Made by a program: the position numbers and the translations under genes
The notes under the pieces: model-generated
Seen by the model: the letters and a program-made list of their open reading frames with translations, nothing else
What the model was told of the DNA's origin: nothing
Database searches by the model: none
Assembly: GCF_003319185.1 (NCBI RefSeq)
Contig: NZ_QOHJ01000003.1
Span: 1 to 64,000, forward strand
Source of the DNA: Blastococcus sp. TF02A-30
GTDB lineage: Bacteria; Actinomycetota; Actinomycetes; Mycobacteriales; Geodermatophilaceae
Direction: 5' to 3'
DNA length: 64,000 bases
In this document: one piece after another, positions 25,032 through 34,489 of the stretch
Layout: each line of letters starts with the position of its first letter
Position numbering within the stretch: position 1 is the first letter of the stretch

Positions 25032-26657
25032 TCAGCCCTGGTGGGGGTAGCGGTGGTCGGTGGCGGGGACGAAGGTCTCCTTGATCGACCGGGTCGAGGT
25101 CCAGCGCAGCAGGTTCTGCGCCGCGCCCGCCTTGTCGTTGGTGCCCGACGCCCGCCCGCCGCCGAAGGGCTGCTGCCCCACGACCGCCCCGGTCGGCTTG
25201 TCGTTGACGTAGAAGTTGCCGGCCGCGTTGCGCAGGAACCGCTGCGCGTGCGCGATGGCGGCCCGGTCCTGGGCGATCACCGAGCCGGTCAGCGCGTACG
25301 GCGCCACCGACTCCATCTGCGCGAGCACCGCGTCGTAGTCGGCGTCGTCGTACACGTGCACGGCGAGCACCGGACCGAAGTACTCGGTGGTGAAGACGTC
25401 GTGGCCCGGGTCGGTGCCCTCGATGATCGTGGGCCGCACGAAGAAGCCCTCGGAGTCGTCGGCCGTGCCGCCGGCGATCACGGTGAGGGCCGCGTCGTCC
25501 TGCGCCCGCTCCAGCACGCCGGAGAGCTTCGAGAACGACTTCCGGTCGATGACCGCGCCCAGGAAGTTCGAGAAGTCGGTGACGTCGCCCATCGGCAGCG
25601 CCTCGGTCTGCCCGACCAGGTCGTCGCGCAGCCGCGCCCACACCGACCGCGGCACGTACGCCCGCGAGGCGGCCGAGCACTTCTGCCCCTGGAACTCGAA
25701 GGCGCCGCGGATCAGCGCCGTCCGCAGCACGTCCGGGTCGGCCGAGGGGTGGGCGACGACGAAGTCCTTGCCGCCGGTCTCGCCCACGATCCGGGGGTAG
25801 CCGCGGTAGGAGGCGATGTTCTCGCCCACCGTGCGCCACAGGTGCTGGAACACCGCCGTCGACCCGGTGAAGTGGATGCCGGCCAGGTCGCGGTCGGCCA
25901 GCGCCACCTCCGACACCGCGACGCCGTCGCCGGGCAGCAGGTTGATGACGCCCGGCGGCAGCCCGGCCTCCTCCAGCAGCCGCATGAGCAGGTGCGCGGC
26001 GAACTGCTGGGTCGGGGCCGGCTTCCACAGCACGGTGTTGCCCATCAGCGCCGGGGCGGTGGGCAGGTTGCCCGCGATGGCGGTGAAGTTGAACGGGGTG
26101 ATCGCGTAGACGAAGCCCTCCAGCGGGCGGTGGTCGACGCGGTTCCAGACGCCGGGCGAGGACTCCGGCTGCTCGGCGAGGATCTGCCGGGCGAAGTGCA
26201 CGTTGAAGCGCCAGAAGTCGATGAGCTCGCAGGCGGCGTCGATCTCGGCCTGGTAGGCGGTCTTCGACTGGCCGAGCATCGTGGCCGCGTTGAGCGTCTG
26301 CCGCCACGGCCCGGCCAGCAGATCCGCGGCCTTGAGGAACACCGCGGCACGGTCGTCGAACGACAGCGCCTGCCACCCCGGCGCGGCCTCCTTCGCGCAG
26401 CGGATCGCCTCCTGCGCGTCGGCGTGGGTGGCGTGCGCCGAGGTGCCGAGGACGGCGGCGTGCCGGTGCGGCTGGACGACGTCGAACCGCTCGCCGCCGG
26501 CCATGCGCTGCCGGCCGCCGATGGTCGCGGTCAGCTCGAGCGGCGCGGTGGCCAGCTCGGCCAGCCGCGTCTCCAGCGCTGCCCGCTCCGGCGATCCGGG
26601 GGCGTAGGTGAGGACCGGCTCGTTGCGCGGGGCCGGCACCCGGGTGATGGCGTCCAT
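25032..26657 (-). CDS. pruA: L-glutamate gamma-semialdehyde dehydrogenase
   Basis: 541-residue aldehyde dehydrogenase of the P5C dehydrogenase class. Catalytic Cys in EFQGQKCSAASR (~residue 320), catalytic Glu in IVGETGGKDFV (~285), and the NAD-binding HFTGSTAVFQHL motif (~250). It oxidises glutamate semialdehyde, which arises from the product of the adjacent proline dehydrogenase, to glutamate. ATG start with GAGGACCCCC upstream; the proline dehydrogenase stop is 13 bp before it. Monofunctional PruA and PruB instead of fused PutA is the Gram-positive arrangement. Confidence 0.95.
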   Translation of the reverse strand: MDAITRVPAPRNEPVLTYAPGSPERAALETRLAELATAPLELTATIGGRQRMAGGERFDVVQPHRHAAVLGTSAHATHADAQEAIRCAKEAAPGWQALSFDDRAAVFLKAADLLAGPWRQTLNAATMLGQSKTAYQAEIDAACELIDFWRFNVHFARQILAEQPESSPGVWNRVDHRPLEGFVYAITPFNFTAIAGNLPTAPALMGNTVLWKPAPTQQFAAHLLMRLLEEAGLPPGVINLLPGDGVAVSEVALADRDLAGIHFTGSTAVFQHLWRTVGENIASYRGYPRIVGETGGKDFVVAHPSADPDVLRTALIRGAFEFQGQKCSAASRAYVPRSVWARLRDDLVGQTEALPMGDVTDFSNFLGAVIDRKSFSKLSGVLERAQDDAALTVIAGGTADDSEGFFVRPTIIEGTDPGHDVFTTEYFGPVLAVHVYDDADYDAVLAQMESVAPYALTGSVIAQDRAAIAHAQRFLRNAAGNFYVNDKPTGAVVGQQPFGGGRASGTNDKAGAAQNLLRWTSTRSIKETFVPATDHRYPHQG

Positions 26658-26670
26658 GGGGGTCCTCGAT

Positions 26671-27600
<930 letters not shown>

Positions 27601-27697
27601 CGCCGGCCTCCTCGGGGACGGTGGAGCGACACCGCCGACGCTAGGCACCGCACCCCTTCCGGGCCAGGGACAGGTGTCGCAAGACGACGGCTCTGCT

Positions 27698-27715
27698 CTC
27701 ATACAGCTGTACGAG
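27698..27715. promoter_or_regulatory. Candidate operator in the pruB/regulator gap
   Basis: CTCATACAGCTGTACGAG is a near-perfect 18-bp dyad (16 positions symmetric) built on the palindrome TACAGCTGTA. It stands out in an otherwise GC-only intergenic region and is 17 bp from the regulator start. Suggested site for the PucR-type protein. Confidence 0.4.
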
Positions 27716-27731
27716 ACGGAGCGGAGGCCGC

Positions 27732-28838
27732 GTGCGGGACGACCTGCAGGACCTGGTGGACGACGTGTCGCGGGTGCTCGCCGCCCCGGCCACCCTCGAG
27801 GACGCCGGCTTCACGCTGCTCGCCTTCTGCGCCCACGACGACGACGCGGACACGATGGACGCCGTCCGGACCCGTTCGATCCTGACCCGGGGCTCGCCGC
27901 CGGCCACCCGCCGCTGGTTCGAGGAGTTCGGCATCGCCTCGGCCGAGGGGCCGCTGCGCACCCCGGCCGACCCGACGGCCGGGATCCTCACCCGGCTGGT
28001 GCTGCCGGTGCGGCACGAGGGCCGGACCCGCGGGTACCTGTGGCTGCTCGACGGCGGCCGGATCGACCCGGCCGACCGCAGCGACCCCGCGCTCGCCCGG
28101 GCGGTGGAGCTCGCCGCCGCGGCGGGCCGGCTGCTGGCCGAGCGGGAGGGGGAGGACGACCTCGGGCGCGCGCTGGTGGACGCCGTCACCGGCGCGCCCG
28201 GCGCACGGGCAGATGCGGGCGCCGGTCGCCTGGCGGCGCGGTTCGGTGAGCGCACCCCGCAGGTGCTCGTCGCGCTGGTCCCCGCGCCACCGCCGGGCTG
28301 GGCCCTGCCGGCTGCCGGCGCGGTGGCCGCGGTGGTGGGCGACGCCGTCGCCGTCCTGCTGCCGCTGCCGTCGGCCGGTGACCTCCGCCCGGCGGGGGCG
28401 GTGGCCGCCTCCTCGCTCGCCCGGCTGCCCGCGGGCAGCGCCGCCGGGGTCTCCGACGCCCGGCGCGGCACCGGCGACCTGCCCGGGCAGTGGGCGCAGG
28501 CCCGCACCGCCGCCCGCGTGGCCACCGCCGTGCCGCACCTCTCCCCCGTCGCGCACTGGGCCGAGCTGGGTGCCTGGCGGCTCGCGGCCGCGCTGCCCGG
28601 CCCGGACCCGGTGGTCGAGCCCCTGCTCGCCGACCCGGTGCTGCGCGAGACCGCGGAGGTGTGGCTGGACTGCGCGGGCAGCGCGGCCCGTGCCGCGGCC
28701 GAGCTGCGCATCCACCGCCAGACGCTGTACTACCGGCTCGGCCGGATCCCGGTGCTGACCGGTCTCGACCCCGCCGACGGCGACGCCCGCCTGCTGCTGC
28801 ACGCCTCCCTGCGCGCGGCCCGCCTGCGCGGTCGTTGA
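27732..28838 (+). CDS. PucR-type regulator of proline catabolism
   Basis: 368 residues. The C-terminal PucR/CdaR-type helix-turn-helix is clear (LDCAGSAARAAAELRIHRQ then TLYYRLGRIPVLTG, ~305-345). The N-terminal ~150 residues form a GAF-like sensing region and the middle ~160-290 a GGDEF-like PucR linker. Divergence from pruB-pruA and the known role of such proteins (PruC in mycobacteria) point to proline-dependent activation. GTG start with GGAGG 6 nt upstream. Confidence 0.87.
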   Translation: MRDDLQDLVDDVSRVLAAPATLEDAGFTLLAFCAHDDDADTMDAVRTRSILTRGSPPATRRWFEEFGIASAEGPLRTPADPTAGILTRLVLPVRHEGRTRGYLWLLDGGRIDPADRSDPALARAVELAAAAGRLLAEREGEDDLGRALVDAVTGAPGARADAGAGRLAARFGERTPQVLVALVPAPPPGWALPAAGAVAAVVGDAVAVLLPLPSAGDLRPAGAVAASSLARLPAGSAAGVSDARRGTGDLPGQWAQARTAARVATAVPHLSPVAHWAELGAWRLAAALPGPDPVVEPLLADPVLRETAEVWLDCAGSAARAAAELRIHRQTLYYRLGRIPVLTGLDPADGDARLLLHASLRAARLRGR

Positions 28839-28883
28839 CGACCGCAACCAAGATCGCGATGCCGGTCGCCTACCCTCGACCGG

Positions 28884-29516
28884 ATGGCTGCGGGAGAGAA
28901 CGCGACCGGGCAGCGCGCCCGCAGCGGTGAGGACGACGTCCTGCGGCTGCTGCGCAGCGGGACGGCCGACGAGCACGAGGACGTCGAGCGCACCCTGGAC
29001 CTGCTCGATCCCGGGTTGACGCCCGCCCGGCTGGTCGCCGTCCTGGAGCGGATGCACGGCTTCTGGCGGTCCGCGGAGGCCGGGCTCGACGCGTGGGCGC
29101 AGCAGCACCCCGCCGACGCCGACCGCCTCTCCTGGGCCCGCCGCCGACGGGCCGACCTGTTCGCGGCCGACCTGGCGGCGCTCGGCGCCCCCGCCGCGGC
29201 GGCCACGCCCGACCTCCCGCCGGTGACCGGCACCGACGAGGCCCTCGGCCGGCTGTACGTGCTGGAGGGCTCGACCCTGGGCGGCACGTTCATCGACCGG
29301 CACCTCGCCGCGCTGCCCGCGCTGGCCGGCGTCCGCATCGGCGCCTTCTCCCCCTACGGCGAGCGGACCGGCGCCATGTGGGCCGATTTCCGGCGCGCGA
29401 CGCGTGAACGGGTCGCCGCCGGGGGAAGTCCCCAGGCGATGCTCGCCGCCGCCCGCACCACCTTCGCCGCGCTCGCCGGGTGGTGCCGCCCGGCGACCAC
29501 CGAGGTCCCCGCGTGA
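28884..29516 (+). CDS. bphO: Heme oxygenase (biliverdin-forming)
   Basis: 210-residue bacterial heme oxygenase of the BphO group: all-helical, with the proximal His candidate in TADEHEDVERTLDLL (~residue 31) and the distal-helix EGSTLGGTFIDRHL (~125-138). It opens heme to biliverdin IXalpha, the chromophore of the phytochrome whose GTG start overlaps its stop by 4 bp. Possible leaderless message: TACCCT ends 7 nt before the ATG and no ribosome-binding site is visible. Confidence 0.9.
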   Translation: MAAGENATGQRARSGEDDVLRLLRSGTADEHEDVERTLDLLDPGLTPARLVAVLERMHGFWRSAEAGLDAWAQQHPADADRLSWARRRRADLFAADLAALGAPAAAATPDLPPVTGTDEALGRLYVLEGSTLGGTFIDRHLAALPALAGVRIGAFSPYGERTGAMWADFRRATRERVAAGGSPQAMLAAARTTFAALAGWCRPATTEVPA

Positions 29517-31816
29517 CCGACACGGCGCAGGACGTCGAGTTCCTGCCGCCCGGCACGCCGGTCGACCTCACCAACTGCGAGCGCGAGCCGATCCACGTCC
29601 CCGGGAGCATCCAGCCCCGCGGCGTGCTCATCGCGGTCAGCGACCCGGACCACGTCGTCCAGCAGGTCTCGGCCAACCTGGCCGAGCTCACGGGCGTGCC
29701 GTGGGAGCAGGCCCTGGGCCGGCCGCTCGCCGACGTCCTCGGCGTCGCCCCGTCCGAGGCGGTCATCCGCTCGGCCAGCGCGTTCGGCGACCTCCGGGAG
29801 CGCAACCCCGTCGAGATCACCCTGGACGTCGACGGCGATGACGTGCCCGTGGACGCGATCCTGCACCGCACGACCATCCCCGGCGACCTGCCCTCCTCGA
29901 GCCTGGTCGTGGAGCTGGAGCCGGCCCGCGGGCCGCGGCCGTTCTCCTTCCCGAACACCTACCAGGCGGTGCGCGGGACCGTCGGCGAGCTGAACCGGGC
30001 CTCGTCGCTGCAGGAGCTCTTCGACATCACCGCAGAGGCGGTCCGCACGCTCACCGGCTTCGACCGGGTGATGGTCTACCGCTACGACGCCGACTACAAC
30101 GGCGAGGTCGTCGCCGAGGCGCAGCGCGGTGACCTCAACTCGTTCCTCGGGCTGCACTACCCGGCCTCCGACATCCCGGCCCAGGCGCGGGCGCTGTACG
30201 AGAAGAACTGGATCCGGCTGATCGCCGACGTCGGCTACGAGCCGGCTCCCCTGCTCCCGGAGGCCCACCCGGTGAGCGGCCGCCCGATGGACCTCACCTA
30301 CTCGACGCTGCGCAGCGTCTCCCCGATCCACGTCGAGTACCTGAAGAACATGGGCGTGCGCGCCTCGATGTCGATCTCGCTGCTGCGCGACGACAAGCTG
30401 TGGGGGCTCATCGCCTGCCACCACTACAGCGGCCCGCACGCCCCGCCGTACGCCACCCGCGCCGCCGCCGAGTTCCTCGGCTCGGCCCTGTCCCTGCGGC
30501 TGGTCGCCCGTGCCGAGCAGGACGAGGTCGACCGCGCCCTGCGCGTGCGCTCGACCCTCGCCTGGCTCACCGCCGCGACCCTCGACGAGGACCGCCCCCT
30601 GGCCGACACGCTGCTGGGCTCGCCGAGCCTGCTGGACCTGCTGCCCGCCGACGGCGTCGCCGTCCGCCTGTCCGGGCACACCGCGAGCCAGGGCAGCCCG
30701 CCGCCGCCGGAGGTGGTCGAGGCGATCGCCGCCTGGGCGGCGAGCAGGCACGAGGACGTCGTGGCCACCGAATCCCTGCAGCGGGACGCGCCGGACCTGG
30801 CCGCGCCGGTCGAGGTGGCGTGCGGGGTGCTGGTGCTGCCGCTGCCCGAGGGGCAGTTCGTGCTGTGGTCGCGCGGCGAGGCGGTGCGGCACATCGACTG
30901 GGGCGGCGATCCGCACAACAAGGCGATCGCCGCGCGGGAGGGCGACGAGGTCCGGCTGTCGCCGCGGAAGTCCTTCGACCGGTGGCGGGAGACCGTGCGC
31001 GGCAGGTCCGAGGCGTGGACCGAGCAGCAGGTCGCGGAGATCACCCAGCTGCGCACCCACCTGCTCGAGGCGCTGTACGCCCGCTCGCGCAGCATCGTGC
31101 GGGCCGCCGAGACCCTGCAGCGCAGCCTGCTGTCCGAGCCGCCGCAGAGCGGCCGGCTGGAGGTGGCGGTGCGCTACGTGCCGGCCACCCGCGAGGCCCA
31201 GGTGGGCGGCGACTGGTACGACGTCTTCGCCCAGCCCGACGGCTCCACGGTGCTGGTGATCGGCGACGTCGTCGGCCACGACATCTCCGCCGCCGCCGAC
31301 ATGGCGCAGCTGCGCGGCCTCCTGCGGGGCATCGCCTTCGACAGCGGGGTCGGGCCGGCCGGCGTGCTCTCCCGGCTGGACGCCGCCATCGAGGGGCTCG
31401 GCCTGGGTGCCATGGCGACCGTGCTGGTCGGCCGTCTCGCGCACCGCGACGGGGTCACCCGGCTGCGCTGGGCCAGCGCCGGTCACCTCCCCCCGGTGCT
31501 GCTCGGACCGGACGGACCCGCGGAGCTGCTGACCGCCGAGCGGGCGGGGCTGCTCCTCGGGGTCGACCCCGCCGCCCGCCGCGCCGAGCAGGAACGGGTG
31601 GTCGAGCCCGGCTCGGTCCTGCTGCTCTGCACCGACGGCCTCGTCGAGCGCCGCGACCAGGTCTTCGACGACGGCGTCGCCGTGCTGGCCGACGCCCTGG
31701 CCGAGCTGCGCGACGAGCCGGTCGAGCAGCTCTGCGACGAGCTGCTCGACCGGCTGGTGCCCGAGGGCGCCGAGGACGACGTCGCGCTGCTCGCCGTCCG
31801 GCTGCGCCGGGGCTAG
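29513..31816 (+). CDS. bphP: Bacteriophytochrome with PP2C (SpoIIE-type) phosphatase output
   Basis: 767 residues. PAS domain (~8-120) with biliverdin-attaching Cys22 in LTNCEREPIHVPGSIQ; GAF domain (~145-305) with the chromophore motif HYPASDIPAQAR (~216) and CHHYSGPHAP (~302); PHY domain (~310-520) with the tongue motif LSPRKSFDRW (~481); C-terminal PP2C/SpoIIE phosphatase (~555-765) with metal-binding GGDWYDVF, GDVVGHD, DGLVERRD and EDDVALLAV. There is no histidine-kinase domain, so red/far-red light would control dephosphorylation, probably of a STAS anti-anti-sigma factor. The overlap with bphO ensures matched chromophore supply. Confidence 0.94.
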   Translation: MTDTAQDVEFLPPGTPVDLTNCEREPIHVPGSIQPRGVLIAVSDPDHVVQQVSANLAELTGVPWEQALGRPLADVLGVAPSEAVIRSASAFGDLRERNPVEITLDVDGDDVPVDAILHRTTIPGDLPSSSLVVELEPARGPRPFSFPNTYQAVRGTVGELNRASSLQELFDITAEAVRTLTGFDRVMVYRYDADYNGEVVAEAQRGDLNSFLGLHYPASDIPAQARALYEKNWIRLIADVGYEPAPLLPEAHPVSGRPMDLTYSTLRSVSPIHVEYLKNMGVRASMSISLLRDDKLWGLIACHHYSGPHAPPYATRAAAEFLGSALSLRLVARAEQDEVDRALRVRSTLAWLTAATLDEDRPLADTLLGSPSLLDLLPADGVAVRLSGHTASQGSPPPPEVVEAIAAWAASRHEDVVATESLQRDAPDLAAPVEVACGVLVLPLPEGQFVLWSRGEAVRHIDWGGDPHNKAIAAREGDEVRLSPRKSFDRWRETVRGRSEAWTEQQVAEITQLRTHLLEALYARSRSIVRAAETLQRSLLSEPPQSGRLEVAVRYVPATREAQVGGDWYDVFAQPDGSTVLVIGDVVGHDISAAADMAQLRGLLRGIAFDSGVGPAGVLSRLDAAIEGLGLGAMATVLVGRLAHRDGVTRLRWASAGHLPPVLLGPDGPAELLTAERAGLLLGVDPAARRAEQERVVEPGSVLLLCTDGLVERRDQVFDDGVAVLADALAELRDEPVEQLCDELLDRLVPEGAEDDVALLAVRLRRG

Positions 31817-32088
31817 GACTCCCCGGGCGCCTCGAAGCGCGGGACCAGGCCGTCGTCCGGCACGCCCCCGCGGCCGGGCAGCGGCGCCTCGTCCTCCGCC
31901 GCCCGCACCTCGGCGGCCGTCTCCTCGACCGTGGGGCGCTCCTGCCGGGCGTCGCGCTCGAGCGCGGCCAGGAGGCGCTCCTCGTCCGGCGCCAGGTCGC
32001 CGGGGCCGAGGTGGCCGCCGGCTTCGCCGGCGTCGGACCCCGAGGCCATCGCGCTGTCGGGCACCGGGTCCTCCGGACCTGCGACCAT
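31813..32088 (-). CDS. Small acidic protein of unknown function
   Basis: 91 residues, strongly acidic, rich in Asp/Glu/Pro/Gly, with a short helical segment (DEERLLAALERDARQE, ~37-52). No membrane segment or known motif; likely disordered. ATG start with GGAGG 7 nt upstream. It follows the SDR gene by 20 bp on the same strand, and its last 4 bp overlap the end of bphP. Family not recognised. Confidence 0.6.
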   Translation of the reverse strand: MVAGPEDPVPDSAMASGSDAGEAGGHLGPGDLAPDEERLLAALERDARQERPTVEETAAEVRAAEDEAPLPGRGGVPDDGLVPRFEAPGES

Positions 32089-32108
32089 GTTCCGCCTCCT
32101 CGAGGGCA

Positions 32109-32882
32109 TCAGCGGGGGAAGTTGGGCTCGAGCCGCGGGACGATCTGCATCTCCGGCACGAACGCGGCGGGGTGCAGGAGAAGCAGGGTGCGGACGGCCT
32201 CCGCGACGGCCGACGGCGGCATCATCAGGTGGGACGGGATGCCCCACTGCTCCATCATCGGGGTGTCCATGGCCGCCGGGATCACCGACTGCACCCGGCA
32301 CGGGAAGGGCCGCTCGGTGCCGTCGTCCTGGCGGACCGCCTTCTCGCGCAGCTCGCGCTGGATGCAGCGGGTCGCGTTGAGGAAGCCGGCCTTCGAGCCG
32401 TTGTAGGCGATCGCGCCGCTGCCCGAGGTGATCGCCGAGAGCGAGACGATGTGCACCACGTCGGCGGTGCGCTCGGCCGGCAGGTGCTGCACCCGCTTCA
32501 TGAACTCGCTGGTGAGGAAGACCGGCCCCTCGAAGTTGACCGCCTGCACCCGGCGGAAGTCCTCGAGGTCGATGTCGGTCACGTAGCCGGGGCGGTCGAT
32601 GCCGGCGACGTTCACCAGGACGTCGAAGGCGTCGCCGTGCCGGTCGAAGAGGTCGGCGACCACCGTGCGGCGGCTCTCGTCGTCGGTGACGTCCAGCGCC
32701 ACCACCTCGGCCGAGCCGCCGGCGTCGGCCACCGCCGTCCGGGTCTCCTCGCTGCCGGCGGCGTTGATGTCCCCGATCGCCACGTGCGCCCCGGCCTCCG
32801 CCAGGGCGATCGCCGTCGCCCGGCCCAGCCCGCTCGCCCCACCGGTGACGAGCGCGACGCGCCCCTTCAGCGACTCCTGCAT
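32109..32882 (-). CDS. Short-chain dehydrogenase/reductase
   Basis: 257-residue classical SDR. Cofactor loop TGGASGLGRA (~14-23), Asp selecting NAD (GDINAAG, ~40), NVAG strand motif (~92), catalytic Ser in SLSAI and YNGSK as Tyr-x3-Lys (~165). Reaction partner unknown. The C-terminal SAVAEAVRTLLL segment is usual for SDRs that act on acyl or steroid-like compounds. ATG start with GGAGGA upstream. Followed by the small acidic protein gene. Confidence 0.9.
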   Translation of the reverse strand: MQESLKGRVALVTGGASGLGRATAIALAEAGAHVAIGDINAAGSEETRTAVADAGGSAEVVALDVTDDESRRTVVADLFDRHGDAFDVLVNVAGIDRPGYVTDIDLEDFRRVQAVNFEGPVFLTSEFMKRVQHLPAERTADVVHIVSLSAITSGSGAIAYNGSKAGFLNATRCIQRELREKAVRQDDGTERPFPCRVQSVIPAAMDTPMMEQWGIPSHLMMPPSAVAEAVRTLLLLHPAAFVPEMQIVPRLEPNFPR

Positions 32883-32965
32883 CGGTCCTCCACTCGCATG
32901 ATCCGTTCCGTCGCCGACAGCCTCTCCGAGAACCCGGGGGCGCGCAGGTCGGGCGGCGCGCAGGA

Positions 32966-33805
32966 TCAGGCGGGGAGGGACGTGGCAGCCGAGACGCCGC
33001 GGAAGCGCTGGCCGGGGGTGGCCCAGACGTCGGCGAGGGTGACCGTGCGCAGCCCCCTGTCCTGGATCAGTTCGAGGAGCTCGCCGTAGACGGTGGTGAC
33101 CGTCGGGTGGTTGGCGTGGCCGACGACGATCGTCTGCGCGGTGAACCACTCGCGGGCGTGGCCGAGCAGCTCGGCGGCCGAGAGCACCCGGGCGTCGCCG
33201 AGCGTGCCGTTCCACATCGCGATGGTCGGGTGGCCGAGGTCGGCGGCGATCGCGTCGGTGCGCCCGTCGTGCGCGCCGAACGGGGGCCGGAGGAACGGGG
33301 TGTCCCCCGCGCCGAAGGTGTCCTGCAGGAAGTCGCGGTTGCGGCGGATCTCCTCGGCCACCGCGGCGTCGTCCAGGGTCGTCAGGTCGGGGTGGGAGAA
33401 CGTGTGGTTGCCGAAGGAGATCTGCCCGGCGTCGGCCAGCCGGCGCAGCGCGGGCGCGTGGTCGGTCCACGAGCGGTAGCGGCCGTTGGGGAAGAACGTC
33501 AGCCGCACGCCTGAGTCGGCGGCCAGCGCGGCGAAGGCGCCGACGACGTCGCTGCTGGTGCCGTCGTCGATGGTCAGCGCCAGCGACGTCCCCTCCCCGG
33601 GCAGCCCGGTGACCACGCCGGTCGGCGGGTCCACCGGGCCCGAGGGGTGGACGGCGTCGTCGGGCGCCGGGCGGGGGGCCGGTGCGGGGCGCGGCCCGGC
33701 GAGCGGCACCGCCTCGCCCGCGCGCGTGCCGGTGGCCATGCCGTGCCCCGTGGCGACCGTGGCCAGCCCGGCGGCCAACGCCAGCAGGAACCGTCGTCGG
33801 TCCAT
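32966..33805 (-). CDS. Exported polysaccharide deacetylase (NodB domain)
   Basis: 279 residues. N-terminal MDRRRFLLALAAGLATVATG is a twin-arginine-type signal peptide, followed by a Pro/Ala linker (~35-65). The NodB domain (~75-265) shows motif 1 TIDDGTSSD, motif 2 GNHTFSHPDL (His-x3-His metal ligands) and motif 3 RPPFGAHDG. It removes N-acetyl groups from an envelope polysaccharide or peptidoglycan; the exact substrate is unknown. Motif 1 keeps the DD pair, so it is likely active. 83 bp before the SDR gene, perhaps co-transcribed. Confidence 0.88.
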   Translation of the reverse strand: MDRRRFLLALAAGLATVATGHGMATGTRAGEAVPLAGPRPAPAPRPAPDDAVHPSGPVDPPTGVVTGLPGEGTSLALTIDDGTSSDVVGAFAALAADSGVRLTFFPNGRYRSWTDHAPALRRLADAGQISFGNHTFSHPDLTTLDDAAVAEEIRRNRDFLQDTFGAGDTPFLRPPFGAHDGRTDAIAADLGHPTIAMWNGTLGDARVLSAAELLGHAREWFTAQTIVVGHANHPTVTTVYGELLELIQDRGLRTVTLADVWATPGQRFRGVSAATSLPA

Positions 33806-33927
33806 GGCGGCGACGCTAGGCAGCCGCCCGGGCGCGCCCCGGGAACGCCGCGGACGACGCGCCGGACCCGTCCGGACGGTCGTGTGTCGGCTCCGCTGCG
33901 TGACCGGCCGGGTGCTCGGGTCGCAGG

Positions 33928-34473
33928 TCAGCCGACGGGGGCCAGCCCCGCCTGCTCGATCAGCCGGGCCTGCTCGCGGCACCACGGCGACCACGCGTCG
34001 TCGCCCTCGGCGTCCTGCCGGGCCCGGAACTGCGCCCAGTCGAGCAGCTCCCACTCGCCGACCTCGGTCGGGTCGGGCGCCGGCGTGCCGGTGAAGCGGC
34101 CGATGTAGACCGGGCAGATCTCGTTCTCCACCACGCCGCGGAACTCCGCGCGGTAGCGGTAGCCGGGCACGGCCGGGCGGACGTCCTCGACGCCCAGCCC
34201 CAGCTCGAAGCGGGCCCGCCGGGCGATGGCGTCGCCGTCGGTCTCGTCGGGGCCGGGGTGGCCGCAGACGGTGTTGGTCCACATGCCGGGGAAGGTCGCC
34301 TTGTCCTCGGCGCGACGGGTGACCAGCAGGCGGCCGGCGTCGTCGAACAGGTACGCCGAGAACGCCCGGTGCAGCGGGGTCTCCCCGTGGTGCACCAGCG
34401 GCTTGGGCATCGTGCCGATGGCCCGGCCGTCGTCGTCGACCAGCACGATCAGCTCCGTCACGCCGCCCATCAT
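33928..34473 (-). CDS. idi: Isopentenyl-diphosphate delta-isomerase (type I)
   Basis: 181-residue Nudix-fold isomerase. Catalytic Cys in WTNTVCGHP (~residue 67) and catalytic Glu in VENEICPVYIG (~116), with the Nudix-like ARRARFELGLG helix between. It interconverts IPP and DMAPP for isoprenoids such as carotenoids and menaquinone. ATG start at 34473; the next gene upstream is paaE, 16 bp away on the same strand, so it may ride on the paa transcript, though it has no part in that pathway. Confidence 0.94.
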   Translation of the reverse strand: MMGGVTELIVLVDDDGRAIGTMPKPLVHHGETPLHRAFSAYLFDDAGRLLVTRRAEDKATFPGMWTNTVCGHPGPDETDGDAIARRARFELGLGVEDVRPAVPGYRYRAEFRGVVENEICPVYIGRFTGTPAPDPTEVGEWELLDWAQFRARQDAEGDDAWSPWCREQARLIEQAGLAPVG

Positions 34474-34489
34474 CCCCGACGGCGCGAGC

